DNA of 64,000 nt from Pyrenochaeta sp. MPI-SDFR-AT-0127 (Eukaryota; Ascomycota; Dothideomycetes; Pleosporales; Cucurbitariaceae): contig JAGTJM010000007.1 of assembly GCA_020747015.1 (NCBI GenBank), positions 248,001 through 312,000 on the forward strand. Direction: 5' to 3'. The translations under genes were made by a program, and so were the position numbers. This document shows, in pieces, positions 12,230 through 23,624 of the stretch (positions are counted from its first letter, which is position 1; each line of letters starts with the position of its first letter). Below the pieces are notes generated by a model. It did not search any database. It was not told where the DNA came from and was given only the letters and a program-made list of their open reading frames with translations.

Positions 12230-12652
12230 CAGTCGGCTTACAGGAATGTTAGCTGACGCACGCTTCGCATACTACACATAATTTCACATCGAGTGCTATT
12301 TCCTTCTCGGGGATAGGTCAAGCCGGAGAATCGTGATCAGAAGGAGGCGGAGCTGCAGATGGCTTTGGTGAAGATTGCCCATTTACACTTTGATGGAAAC
12401 CGAGATCAACTTCAGCTCGCGTAAGATGCAGACCCTTTTTCCGAATTGCAAAGAGCAATATACATCCATTTTCATCGAGATGGGGCTATCTGGAGCCATT
12501 CGTTGACCCTACATGCTGCTTTCCTACAAGGCTCCCAGATGGAATAGGTCATATCAATGAGACACCCCACACCATCGTGGTCGTTGTCATTGTGAGCAAG
12601 GGGCGTGACAACATATCCATGAAAAATTGTAGCGCGGTGTTCTATTACATTT
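12230..12652. other. Intergenic stretch, nothing recognised
   Basis: Lies between a solo LTR and the 3' end of the minus-strand gene. No supported feature. Confidence 0.4.
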
Positions 12653-14249
12653 TTACACCATCTGCGTTTCCTTCCGACCTGGCTCGGTTCCCTCATCAAT
12701 GCTTTCTATCTCCCCCGAGGACCCCGTAATATTGACCTCCGTTGTCTTCTTGATGCCTCCCAGCTTGGAGAATATCTGCGTCTGAGCATTCGGCGACACG
12801 AGACTCTCCTCGCTGTTCTTGCCTGAAACCTCATCACGCAGACCGCTCGCCTTACCCGGCCTTTCCTTATCCGCCCGTATCGTAGTCATCATATGTGCCT
12901 CATTCACACCATACGGTCGTAAAGGCTCTTCATGCGTCCGACTAGATCCAAGCGAATTGTACTTTCTGATAGATTTGTGGTCGGTGCCGGGACCGTAAGA
13001 GCCTGGGAGGTATTTGGAGGTAGTGCGGTTTCGGGATCCGCGGCCGTAGGTTGAGCCGAGGACGCTGCGGAAGAGAGGCTTCATGCAGGGCAGATTTCCG
13101 GCGATGGTGCCGATGTTAGATTCAGTGACAGTCCAGATCGTTATGTTGCGCGAGTCCCATAGCCAGTCACCGGCTTTGCCGTAATTGGGGAGATAGCTCA
13201 TCTTGACGAGCGCTGCAGCGGTGGCACTGGGATGTTCAGTATCTGGGTGTGTGTGAACGGGGGTGGCCTTACAATATTCCTAGCCCGAGAATACCGATGA
13301 CTGAAGACTTCTGTCGGCGATTCATTTGTACCTTCCATAACATAGGGATCTGTCAGCTCTTTAGTGGAAATCAATAGCCCATTATGGCATCACGTACCGG
13401 TATGATTATAGCAAAGAGCAGGTCGGTGGTAATGTTTAGCGCTTCAATGTTGTAAGTTTGGCGTAGTTTGTTTATCATGCTGCAGCACAGCTTACCGACG
13501 TTCGTGTAACTTAGAGCCTTCAGTGTGGTCACACCCCAACATGTGCCTTTGGCGTCCGGGTCCCATTGAACTGCCAGGTTTGTGCATTGTAGTACGATTG
13601 TCTGGTTCAGTCATTAACATAGATGACAAATCGCAAATCGGGAGAACTTTGCCGACTTACCACGAAGCACGCAGTCGTGTATACTGCCATGAAAACTGCA
13701 CGCTATCAACAAAGCCATCCCTATTATGGAGTATTCGAGTGAAATCCCACCCATGACAGAAATGATGGTTCGCCGGTAGAAGGGTGTAATCGCGATTCGG
13801 AGCAAGAAAAACCCGACCGATTCCTTGATCAGCATGATGGCGAACAAATACAGCGGCTGTGTGACGAAGTTGAGCTTGAAAGCTTGCTGGAATTCTTCTG
13901 GTGGTATCTGGTCAAGATGCTTACCAGCACCCAACCGTACTTGAGGTATTATCACGAACTGTCCAGCTACACACTATCATCACGTTAGAGGAAGTTGGGC
14001 TGGACTTTCCCATATTAAACGTACAAGCAGCATTGCAACTCCCATGGTGTAATCCTGTGAAGACGTCAGTTATCGCAATTTGTAACATCATTGAGCTATA
14101 CTCACATCCCAACCGACGTTTTGGATCATCTTCACCCGCACGAACAAGCGCGTGCCAAATGTAATCAGAGCGACGATAGTCACGGTGAGGGTCGCCCCAA
14201 GGATTGCAAGACCCTGGTCTTCCTTGGGATAAAAATGAGGCGTGGCCAT
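12653..14249 (-). CDS. SAT4/PTH11-like rhodopsin-domain integral membrane protein
   Basis: Minus-strand multi-exon gene. From the ATG at 14249 the product begins MATPHFYPKEDQGLAILG, then TM1 and RLFVRVKMIQNVGWD, followed by a GTGAGT intron and DYTMGVAML. The next exon (about 13975-13750) has LIKESVGFFLLRIAITPFYR. Then come VVQCTNLAVQWDPDAKGTCW, ALNITTDLLFAIIIP, PMLWKVQMNRRQKSSVIGIL, and the last exon DWLWDSRNITIWTVTESNIG with GNLPCMKPLFRSVLG. The C-terminal tail is about 130 residues, hydrophilic and Ser/Thr-rich. All family blocks are present and the introns are short GT-AG, so I judge it intact. It is transcribed in the same direction as the gene at 8842-10330, with a solo LTR between them. 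Confidence 0.82.
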
Positions 14250-14655
14250 GGTGGATCCTGATCGACTTGTCTGGGTGAAGATGACACGTTTCGAAGGGTA
14301 ACAATCGCTAATAAAGATATAACGACTGGGGGAAGGAAAGAGAGTGGGGCGTATAAGTGACGGCTCATGGGCGAGTCAGTCATCCCAAGCGACACGAATG
14401 GGGGTCTCCAACCCAACACCAAGCACGTAGCGAAGAATGGGGCGGCTGGTGTGGCTGATACGTCAACCGCAGGCAGTCCTGGTGCGCGATTAAAGTGAAA
14501 GCAACTCTCTGTCGGAACCGAATGCTCACCGGCGGGACCGACTGCGACAAATCATAAAGTCGTTCTTAGTTTGACAGCCCGCGAAGCATCCGAGAATAAT
14601 GAGAGAAAAAACGAGACGGAAACCAGATTCTACGATAGATCTGCTACCGAGGATC
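14250..14655. other. Intergenic stretch
   Basis: Upstream region of the minus-strand gene, running into the 5' end of a DDE_1 transposon. Nothing else recognised. Confidence 0.4.
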
Positions 14656-14660
14656 CCTGC

Positions 14661-14685
14661 GTGATGCACCACGCGTGATGCGCCA
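14661..14685 (+). repeat. Terminal direct-repeat pair of DDE_1 element (GTGATGCACCA type)
   Basis: GTGATGCACCA (14661-14671) and GTGATGCGCCA (14675-14685) form a tandem pair with a 14-bp period, just upstream of the transposase start. The related elements at 60.8 kb and 51.8 kb have comparable pairs. They are probably transposase-binding motifs in the terminal repeat; this is inference. Confidence 0.55.
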
Positions 14686-14731
14686 CCTCACCAAAACAAC
14701 TCCTATCTTCAACACGCAATATCTCCATAAT

Positions 14732-16140
14732 ATGAGCCTAATTGAGGAAGCACTTGCAGCTATAGAGTCGCTAGAACCAGGAGAAAAATTAAGCTATCGA
14801 AAGATTGCACAACAATACGGCTGCTGTCGTACAACGCTCGCACGGAGACACCAGAGCTTTACAATCTCGCCTAACACGAAGGCAGAAAACCAACAAGCTC
14901 TCCATCCCTATCAAGAGCAGGAACTCCTGCAATATATCAAACGAATCACAGAGCAAGGCCTGCCACCTACACGAGCTATGATACGACGCTTTGCCTCAGA
15001 GATAGCCAAGAGAGAGCTAGGAAAAGACTGGGTTGATCGCTTTGTTAAGCGCCATGAGGATAAGCTGATCTCAAAGTGGGCGACGGGTATAGATCGATCG
15101 CGCCATCAGGCTGATTCAGAGGCAAAGTACAGCCTCTACTTCAACCTCCTGCATGATAAGATCTGCCAATACAACATTGAGCCTCGCCACACGTACAATA
15201 TGGATGAGAAAGGCTTCCTCTTAGGTGTACTCACCCGCACGAACAGGGTGTCCAGCAGGAGGCTGTACGAGGAAGGGAAGATTAAGGCTCACATCCAGGA
15301 TGGCAATCGAGAGTAGATAACGCTGCCAGCCTGCATCTGCGCTGACGGATCTGCCCTCGAGCCTGCGATCATCTATCAATCAGATTCGAGCTCGCTACAG
15401 GACTCGTGGTTGCAGGCCTTTGATCCTTCTCAGGATCAAGTATTCTTCACTTACTCATCCTCGGGATGGGCGAACAACGATATAGGCCTAGCATGGCTTA
15501 AACAGGTGTTTGAACGTAAGACAAAGCCGAAGGCTTGCTCCTCATATAGGCTCTTGATCCTTGATGGCCATGGATCTCACCTGACAATGGATTTCATCAA
15601 CTACTGTGATCAGAACAAGATTCTCTTAATGATCTATCCTCCTCAATCAACTCACACACTTCAACCGCTTGATGTAGTTATGTTTAGGCCTCTCTCATCA
15701 GCCTACTCAAGCCAGGTATCTGCCTTTATGGAGAGGTGCCAAGGGCTCACGTCAATGAGTAAAAGAGACTTCTATCCTATGTTTCTAGCTGCCTGGCGAG
15801 CGTCCTTTAAAGAGGCGAATATTCTTAAGGCGTTTGAGGCGACTGGCCTATCACCTTCGGCCCAGAGGCAATCCTGAAAAGATTTAACCGTACGCTGTTA
15901 TAGGCTAGAGCCTAGTTGTACAGTAATGTTCGTCGGTGGAACCTTCGGAGCGTTGGCGAGAACCACGGAGTTCTAGAAACCTCTGGAAGTTTCTCGATCA
16001 GAGTCACGAGGAGTTAGGTAGATATAAATGCTGCCTTACTCCTGAGATAGCTTTCTTCTTCATTGAATACAATCCTGTTACCCAGGCATCGGCAACCTTT
16101 GCGCAGCCCCTCACATTCCTCAACTCAATCTGCTACTAAG
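14732..16140 (+). pseudogene. DDE_1 (pogo/Tc5-like) transposase, degenerate
   Basis: From the ATG at 14732 (MSLIEEALAAIESLEPG) the ORF has a psq/HTH start (LSYRKIAQQYGCCRTTLARR), then a CENP-B-type HTH (QGLPPTRAMIRRFASEIAKR, DWVDRFVKRH). The catalytic blocks are TYNMDEKGFLLG, LLILDGHGSHLTMDF and THTLQPLDVVMF. One in-frame TAG at about 15314 replaces the Trp of the conserved NREWITL block. A frameshift near 15860, at the ATGLSPF site, throws the C terminus out of frame; FGPEAILKRFNR can be read in the next frame. The C-terminal third to about 16140 is badly decayed. It is a close relative of the transposase at 60840, which aligns along its whole catalytic part. Confidence 0.88.
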
Positions 16141-16229
16141 AGTCAACACCGACACAACCACAGCCAGATCGTGATGAATTTGCGGAATATATTGCTCGGG
16201 CTGACTGCGAGGAAGGGAAGAAGGTCGAG

Positions 16230-16620
16230 GACCTAATATAATAGTGGCTCAGCAGACAGAATCAGTATGTACGGCTTTCTTGTATAGCGTTTGATATACT
16301 CACGATACCGCCCATGTCAGACGAACCAGAACGTATATTCAGTAACGCGGGTTTGATAGTGTCGTCTAACAGGGCGAAGCTATTGCCGGATATATTTGGA
16401 GCCTCGTTGTGTTTGAGCAATTGGGCCGCATAGGTGTTATACAACTTGTTCCTGGTGGAAGTTTTGAAGGTATTATGTAATCAACTGAGCAATCAACTCA
16501 ATTCAACCACCGTTTTCGGTAATCAATCAACTCAACTGAGCTTTTTGAGCAGAGCCTCATCAATCAACTCAATCCATACCCCAAGTGGAGTGAGTTAATT
16601 GATTAGCAGCCTGCTGTGCA
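16230..16620 (+). pseudogene. hAT 3' end remnant (dimerisation domain plus subterminal repeats)
   Basis: From about 16295 one frame reads IPPMSDEPERIFSNAGLIVS and GASLCLSNWAA before a stop. That is the end of a hAT dimerisation domain; the intact hAT at 36.6 kb has IPAMSDEPERVFS. It is followed by several copies of an ATCAACTCAA motif, typical of hAT subterminal repeats. No upstream transposase remains. Confidence 0.75.
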
Positions 16621-16764
16621 ATCCTTGATTGTGTTGTGCGCCTTCTGTCGATCAAAATTATTTGCTGTTTGCTCTCCCTCGTTCTGGGTACTGTCCCAGA
16701 ATTCCTCTCTTGCATCTTTATAGTCCGGCTCTGTTGTATCGTGTCTCTGTCCATGATCTGTAGT

Positions 16765-16955
16765 ATTGTGTTAGCTAACACTTCAAAAGTGTTCTCTATG
16801 ATCTCATGTTGATCTCGAGGTCTCCTTCATCGAAGCTTCGAGATACTCTCATTTTATGTATATCAACCCACCAGATCCCACTCTTTAGCAATCAGCGCAG
16901 TTCCTCATTTCTTAGCTAGCCGCCTCCTCGATCGCTCTACCCACATATTGTGTGG
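16765..16955 (+). repeat. 5' end of a pogo-type element (orphan fragment, second)
   Basis: It shares AACACT..AGTGTTCTCT, ATCGAAGCTTCGAGA, TATGTATAT, GCGCAGTTCCTCATT and CTTAGCTAGCCGCCTCCTCG with the upstream region of the pogo element at 34.5 kb. No transposase ORF follows. Confidence 0.7.
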
Positions 16956-18068
16956 TATCGATGCTGTTGTCTATTGGCCTGTCGTCTTTCGTGTCGTGCT
17001 CGAATAGGTATTCAGTGGTAGGGGCTGTCCTGCAACCACACCTGGGCCTCCACGGGTGTCAATTCAATGCTGGAGGACGCCGTGGAGGAGGGCGCATACA
17101 CCACGTCAAAGCGTCTTGGCAGATCCAGCCACCCCCTGTCGCACGTAAAGCCCCGTTTGAGTCAGGACAGGATTGTGACCAATTAGAGTAGAGACGAGCC
17201 CACAGGTACTTCGGGCAAAGCCTAGATCGTTCCACGAAGGTACTACAGGATCGGAACATGCCTTGCAGCCGTCTTGGCAGTTATCCACCCATCGGCTCCG
17301 AAGCGGAGCTTGCCGTGCGCCGAAAGGGGACGGCGACCCGCGACGGGCCTCTCGCTGCCGCTTGGAAGTAAGGCATACTATTCGGCTTGGCCGAGGAGTG
17401 AATGTTATAGCCATCTCTTGTACCTGCTACAAACCACCCTCCACCAGACACAGAACAGGCTGGGAATACTAAGACACCAATCCGGATAGGATCGCGGCCC
17501 TTTGAGCACGAGAGATGACGATCTTGTCTGCGTTGAGGCCCTAGAATGACTCCGTCCAGGCCACACCTGTCTCCGACAAATATTACGCCGTTTGTGCGTA
17601 AGCAAACAGAATTTCTTAGCCTTCGGCGTTGTGAGACAGAGGCTTACCATATGACACCAAGGTGTGCTCTACGGAACCCGACAGGACAAAGGTCGCAGGT
17701 CTGCGTGTGGGCTTGGCTGCCAGGGTTGGGCAAGGTGGGGGCGCGTCGCTCGACGAACGTGCGCACGGCAAACCATAGGAGAGGAAGAAACCAGATGAAC
17801 CACATGAAGCGACAGTATGTACGCATTGCCCAGATCTATATGACCTCTGTCTCCTCCTTGATAGGCGTAACAAAATAGATTATCTAAATTCGCCCAACGC
17901 CGACGCGCTTGTTAGCCTTGCTTGACCTTGACCCTAATCACTTCCCGCTCCGTTATCATTACCGCCAACCTCCCACCGCTCAACATTCTTACTTCATTTG
18001 CCGCCGGGCACCTTGAGCAGCGAACTCAAATCGAAGAGCCTACTGGTCTTACCTGTGTGAACGCACTG
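16956..18068. other. Intergenic stretch, no gene recognised
   Basis: More GC-rich than its surroundings, with overlapping open frames on both strands. None carries a recognisable domain, so I do not call a gene. The 3' part is probably the promoter of the pseudogene that follows. Confidence 0.4.
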
Positions 18069-19200
18069 ATGGCAGCTTCGCTTGAATCCAGAGAGGGCAC
18101 TGTCCTTGCAGTGGTAACAGTACTTGCCGTGTTCATCATTTCCATGGTCAGCCTTCGGTTTTACAGCCGGTATGCAATAGTCGGGCGACTGGGGACAGAT
18201 GATTGGGCCATGTTGAGTGCATTGGTAACTATTCCAACCTTGATCTTGTTCTTTCTCCGTCCTAGCATCAGCTTATTCCAGACCGGCAGATTCTCACTCT
18301 TGCGTGTGGAGCTGTTATTGCTAGTAGTAAGTGAATCCGAACCTGCCTTATGAGATAACGGTCTGATTCAGTTGGACGGTTAGACACGAAGAATGGTCTT
18401 GGACGTCATATTCAGTCTGTCTCGTCACGAAAGCTAACCGAGTTCATGAAAGTAAACTTCCCAACTTCATTACCGTATCGCGTTGTTTGAACAATAATGT
18501 ACTAACATTTGAAGGTATTCTACTTCTCTATTGTCTTCTACAATGCATCTCTTTTGGCCATCAAAATTTCCTTTATCTTACAGTACTATCGAGCATTTTC
18601 GATTAGACGCATGCGGATCGCCTTGTATGTTACCCTCATTATTATTACATGCTGGGGTTTGTCTCAAGTACTGATGTTCGTCTTTACTTGCCAACCCATA
18701 TCTGCCTTCTGGGATCGGACAACCACCCCTGATGTTAGATGCATTCCCAACACACCCAGCTGGTACATCAATGCAGCCGGGAATATTGCAACCGATATTA
18801 TTATCTTCGTCCTACCCCTTCCCATCATCAGAGGTTGAAACTTGCTCGGATTCAGAAATACATTCTCCTCGGTATTTTTAGCCTAGGCTTCTTGTAAGTC
18901 AGGTGCGTTCCAATTATCTCCTCTACGCCGTTTTAGCAGTGATACTAACACCAATTGCAGTACATGCGTCATATCCGTCATTCGTGTCCGATTCCTCCAC
19001 ATAGACGACGATATGACGTGAAAACTGTCGACTCGGCTTGCTGGTCTTCGGAGAGCTCTGTTGTGCATCACATGTGCTTGTCTACCACCCTCCGACCACT
19101 TATATCAAAACAAGAACCAGCTCCATCATCAGCCTGCGATCAGACAAGGACCAGACATCGTCGTCCTCGCACCATCCCCGGGTTCACCCCGCTACTATAA
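18069..19200 (+). pseudogene. SAT4/PTH11-like rhodopsin-domain protein, frameshifted
   Basis: From the ATG at 18069: MAASLESREGTVLAVVTVLA, RFYSRYAIVGRLGTDDWAML. After introns: DTKNGLGRHIQSVS, then VFYFSIVFYNASLLAIKISF, FTCQPISAFWDRTT and NIATDIIIFVLPLPIIRG. At about 18836 a frameshift gives TGA where LKLARIQKYILLGIFSLGFF should follow in the other frame. After one more intron CVISVIRVRFLHIDDDMT runs into a TGA at the usual Trp. The CACLP..LRPLISKQEP end needs two more frames. The 5' half is well preserved and the 3' half is broken, so it is a recent pseudogene. Confidence 0.75.
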
Positions 19201-19509
19201 GGCTATTAACATCGGGGTTGCTGCGAGCAGCAAGGAAAAACTTTCCAGTCCAAGGGAGTTTGAACTCGGAATGAGGTATTGGCGCGATTTAGGTGCGCGC
19301 AGGGACATTACGAACTTGTTCCCAAGAAGGTTATGGTAGATATTTACCACAAAGAGCTGCCGCCCTTGCCAGCTACTTATGTCAGACACGCCAGCCATGT
19401 CTGACAGAGAAGATAAGAGACAAGAGCCAAGAGGGACGCGGGATTAAATTATATATGCATTTCGTCTAACTTAGGCTAACGTTGCTCACCAACTTTCCGA
19501 CACTCCCCT

Positions 19510-19674
19510 TGTCAGATAAGAGGCATAAAAACTGAAGTACACGAATACTGCATCGTGGACGGCATCACCTATGTATCGCCGATGTATCAGGCCTGTGTTT
19601 AAAAAGGAGAGAGAACAGAACTAATGAACAGAAAAATGAACACGATCACGACAAAAATTCATTAAATTCTGACA
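19510..19674 (-). repeat. Solo LTR, family A, copy 2 (reverse orientation)
   Basis: Reverse complement of the LTR at 8011-8187. On the plus strand it begins TGTCAGATAAG and ends AAATTCTGACA. The 5-bp direct repeat CCCCT flanks it (19505-19509 and 19675-19679). Confidence 0.88.
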
Positions 19675-19739
19675 CCCCTACAGTGCTGTATTCGGTATTC
19701 AATACTAAATATGATCTCATATTGAAAAGGTTCAATATT

Positions 19740-19895
19740 GAAGAAATCTGTATTGAGTATTGAGTATTGAGTATCGAAGATATTGAGAAAATATTGAGAA
19801 AATATTGAGAAAATATTGAGAAAATATTGAGAAATATTGAGAATATTGAGTATATTGAGAATATTGAGTATATTGAGAATATTGAGTATATTGAG
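19740..19895. repeat. AT-rich minisatellite, AATATTGAG units
   Basis: About fifteen consecutive variants of AATATTGAG, with longer GAAAATATTGAG and GAATATTGAGTAT forms. It lies at the 3' end of a decayed hAT element. The Ile-rich frames it creates are not genes. Confidence 0.9.
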
Positions 19896-19904
19896 AAATC
19901 TAGC

Positions 19905-21885
19905 TGGGAACGATACGGCTTTGTAAGTGAAATCCATCTTCCTCTTGCGACCGGCTGCATTCAGCCTCTACTTCGTCTTCTACCTCTACCTCGCCTTCTT
20001 CTGGAGGTAGATCGGCGTTGAGTTCGTCGGGCCAGCCTTTCCTTAGCCAGTGTTTTACACACTCCATCTGCTCAATTGTCTTTGCTCCCAAGCTGGCCCT
20101 GCTCCATGGTATTTGACGTCGCGCCCCGAGAAGGCTGGCTCTGCCTCTGCTGACATTGCTGGTACCGAAAGGATATCGATTGCCATGCGGGAAAGGCGTG
20201 GGTATCGTGATCGTTGTTGCTCTTGACACAACCACTCTAGCGCAGCCTTGGTAGAGATCTCGGTAGGGTCGGCTTCGATGAAAGACTCCCAGTCGTTGGC
20301 GAATTTTGGAACCACGTTCAGATCTCGCTCAAGAAGATTATATTCGTCAGGCTCATGGGTCGGTTGTGACAAGGTTAGAAGCTAGCTTCTTCGATTATAG
20401 CATACTTCGTTCCCAGAGGTTCTTGAGCTTTGGAAGTACTGCTCTAGCCCAAGACTTCTTCCAATTCATATCAATATAGCGCATTCGCCTTGAAGGATGC
20501 AGAAGCAAAGCTACCGCATAAGCTGGCACCTGATCGGTCAGGCTGTAGTACTTGTCGAAGGCGTACCAAGCCACCAGAACTGCGTTCTGAAACCGAGTAT
20601 CATTTGCATGCTTATTCTTCTGCTTCTCCAAGTGGTTAACAAGGATATCTATTGTCACTAGGGTTTTCTCAATAGAATCAAGGTCGGATTGAGTTCCCGT
20701 CGTAACTTTCTTAAAGGGCTTAAGGAAGACGGTAATCTCGCGCAGAGTATCCCAATCGTCAGGTGTAAATGCGTGCTTCCCGATTACCTCCTAGTGGTTC
20801 TTGACAAAGGTATCGACATAGCCTTCAAGCTCACAAGCAACTGTATTCATAATATGCCAGCTATTCTATCGGGGATCGTTGTCCGTGGGTATCATGCGAC
20901 CCACGGCATCGAGGAATTCGTTGTAGAGAAGTTCCGAACTTCTCATATAAGCAACGATCGCGTGAAGCTTTCTCAGCGGCCCAGATCCTTCTAACTAAGC
21001 CCCTTCTTCTTTTTTGACGCTGCCTAAAGCCTTGCCTCTTCATCATGCTCATATCCTCAGCGGAAGTACCATTCGGATCGTCCTTATCTTCAGGCTTCGC
21101 TTCCTATCTAATCTCATTTACTACCGCATTAATCATCTCTTTATGAGGAGCAAAAATGAAAGCCCGACTAGCAAGGTTAATGACGTGGTCGTGGCAGCAA
21201 ATTCGGTGAACCTTTGGATCCTAATTGACTTGATATTGTCCTTTAAGGTGCCTTGAGATGAAGCGACAGCACTTATCATTGGAGCCGTGATTGTCACCAG
21301 TATAGTATCCAAGTTTATGAGCAATCTCGTACCAGTCTATTATCCCATTCACATGCTCTGCTTGGTGTTGACCGCCATGGCTCCCTCGTAACTGTGGTAG
21401 GCCTAAAAGAGCTTTGCGATAGTTCCCTTCGGCATCAACAAAGTGTGCAACAATGCCTAGGAAAGCCTTCTTCTTATGCTCAGTTGTCCAGACATCACAG
21501 GCAAGATGTATCTCAGAGAGTGCGGAGTGGAGGTGTTGTTTTATCTCAGCTTTCGTCCGTACAAAGGAGTGGTCAATTTTCTTTGGCATTGCGGCTCGGG
21601 ACTTTGGGTAGACGCCTGCTGCCATATAATTGACGCTCGTAATCAGGGAGTATAGCTCCGGGTGCTCCACTAACTTATGTGGAAGGTTATTGTTAACGAT
21701 AAGCTGTAGTAGAGATTCTTCGAAGACCTTGGTATTGATGGCATTCCTGAGTATTTTTCGCTCGCGTTCATCAGCCTGGGCTTGTCGTTTCTCGCCCTGC
21801 CGTCGCAAAATCTGCTCAAGCTTCGCCTGTCCCTTTGTTACAACCTGTTGTGAGCGGTCTCTAGTAACTGGATTCCAGCTATCTA
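19905..21885 (-). pseudogene. hAT transposase, degenerate, minus strand
   Basis: The minus strand carries, in order, an N-terminal coiled region (QAKLEQILRRQGEKRQAQAD), PKKIDHSFVRTKAEIKQHL, IHLACDVWTTEHKKKAFLGI (first catalytic block), GYYTGDNHGSNDKC (second), WYAFDKYYSLTDQVPAYAVA, and a dimerisation domain YPRLSRMAIDILSVPAMSAE. The frame then shifts to GAKTIEQMECVKHWLRKGW and an acidic tail. There are several shifts between blocks. A family B solo LTR (21891-22111) interrupts its 5' end; the sequence up to about 22290 may be the rest of the 5' part. Confidence 0.82.
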
Positions 21886-21890
21886 GTCCA

Positions 21891-22111
21891 TGTTGTTATG
21901 AGTACTCCAATACGTGGCACATGTGATGCAATACTCAATAGACTTGCAATTATCTCTATTTTTGAGTTTTCTGCCGGCTCTCTTTCTTCAAAGCGCAGCC
22001 TAGTCTTTATATCTACGGCCTCAACTTCAGCTCTTCGGTCTGACCGACGGTCAATCCGATATTCTCGGTCTCTCCGATCAGATATCACCGTACTTTCTAG
22101 ACCTGTCAACA
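21891..22111 (-). repeat. Solo LTR, family B, copy 2 (reverse orientation)
   Basis: On the minus strand it begins TGTTGACAGGTCTAGAAAG and ends CTCATAACAACA. The flanking direct repeat is GTCCA (21886-21890 and 22112-22116). It sits inside the 5' region of a hAT element. Confidence 0.88.
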
Positions 22112-22116
22112 GTCCA

Positions 22117-22399
22117 GATGCTATCTACAACCAAGATGGGAAGAAAAGGGGAGGACTAGGTGCCACGCGAGGTTATATAAAGTTCACGAGGGCGAGCCAC
22201 CCGCACGAGCCGTATATCTGTGCACGATGGCGCAGCCTCGGACATAGGCTTGGCCCGTTACATCTATCGTGTTATCGTGTAATCTGTATATTTAATTATC
22301 TTGTTCTGTTTAACATGTTAAAGGATTTCTTAACATGTTATACAGGATGCCCATGTATGAGTTGCAAGAGAGCTGGATCTTACCTCTCCTCGATCCTTC
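22117..22399. other. Probable 5' remnant of the minus-strand hAT, no gene called
   Basis: Continues the hAT sequence beyond the LTR insertion. I could not place a reading frame with confidence. Confidence 0.35.
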
Positions 22400-22690
22400 A
22401 ACCCCTCACACGACGACTTTATTGACTTTATTAGCCGTGGCCCTACTCCATTTCCTCCAAATACTACAGCACTTTGAATAGTGGCTACGAGAGGAGCAAC
22501 AACATGCCTATCCACGCCTCACTAAGGTGGCAATTGATATCCTCTCCATCCCAGCAATGTCGGCTGAGCCAGAATGCATATTCTCAGGGCCGCGCCATAC
22601 GATCTCATGGACTTAGTGCTCACTAAGTGGAGATACTATTGAGATGCTAGAGTGCTTAAAGAGCTGGATTAGGCAGAATATCGCATAAGG
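22400..22690 (+). pseudogene. hAT dimerisation-domain fragment, plus strand
   Basis: One frame reads YPRLTKVAIDILSIPAMSAE, then PECIFSGPRHTISW, then DTIEMLECLKSWIRQNIA, with two stops. This is the C-terminal dimerisation domain of a hAT transposase, opposite in orientation to the hAT at 19.9-21.9 kb and related to it. It is truncated on the 5' side. Confidence 0.78.
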
Positions 22691-23287
22691 GGTAGGGTTT
22701 AGTGGAGTATTAAGAGATATAGAGGAGGTTATAACCAAGAGAGGCGACAGTGAGAGTAATATGTAACAGTCATCTGCTTGGACTGGACTGGACTGGATTT
22801 TAAGATCAGTCCAGTCCAGTCGAGCTTCCTATCCATTAAAAGGCCGAGTTGTGCCATATTGTCAGGGTTCGGCTGCGATCTAGTTCAGCAGCGATGCTCG
22901 AGTAACGAATAGCAATAGTATTAGCTTAGCTAGGGACGAGACTAGATACAAGACGTAGCACGAAGAAGGAGAAAAGGGTTTCACGTCCGTGATCCCTTCA
23001 GGATCACGGTTCTGCGTTGATCCGCTCCGGATCGTCATGTCCGTGCTAGCGTATCGCGTGGTCCCGTGACACATATTTTGATGCAACCAATAAAAGCGTA
23101 CGCACGTGCCCACCGGCAATACTACGGCCCGACTAGCGTGCCAAGTCTTACAACTCCAAAGCTGTGTACGCCAATAATTTGTGCGATTACAATTACAATA
23201 ACTTTCTCAAAATCACCGCCAAAAGGCTCTTTTTTACGCCAATATGCCGCGCGTTACGCGTTCATACGGCCGACCCGACGATGATCT

Positions 23288-23395
23288 TGTTGGAAGCCGG
23301 TCATGTGATCAGGAGACTGGGAACTATATAAGTCAGTCCGGCTCCCTGAGTCGGACCTCAATCAATCAATCACTTACTCCCTACTACTTCTAACA
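23288..23395 (+). repeat. Solo copia-type LTR, family D, inside the piggyBac-like element
   Basis: It begins TGTTGGAAGCC and ends TACTTCTAACA. The direct repeat GATCT flanks it (23283-23287 and 23396-23400). It matches the LTR at 47004-47115, where copia coding sequence is attached. It contains TATATAA and an ATCAATCAATCA run. At about 108 bp it is short for a copia LTR. Confidence 0.85.
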
Positions 23396-23442
23396 GATCT
23401 CGTTCCTACCGACTTTTTGCCGCCACGGAGATACAGAAACAG

Positions 23443-23610
23443 TATTGGCAAAACTGCCATGGGCAACCTTGCTATCTTGTCGATCTTCTTTTCCCCCTGT
23501 CGATCCTTACACAGCAACCAGTATTGTCCAAAAAAAAATAATAATCAATCATTTCACTTCCTAAGACAATATTTATGAGTACTTCCAGCTGCCAAACATG
23601 ATCTCCATCA
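23443..23610 (+). repeat. Solo LTR, family C, inside the piggyBac-like element
   Basis: It starts TATTGGCAAAACTGCC (TG mutated to TA) and ends CTCCATCA. The direct repeat AACAG flanks it (23438-23442 and 23611-23615). The other copy lies inverted at 35481-35677 in a pogo transposase gene. Confidence 0.8.
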
Positions 23611-23624
23611 AACAGGCCTCCAAT

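Noticed and set aside
19646..19960. Ile/Asn/Leu-rich frames on the minus strand
   Set aside because: Pure translation of the AATATTGAG minisatellite.
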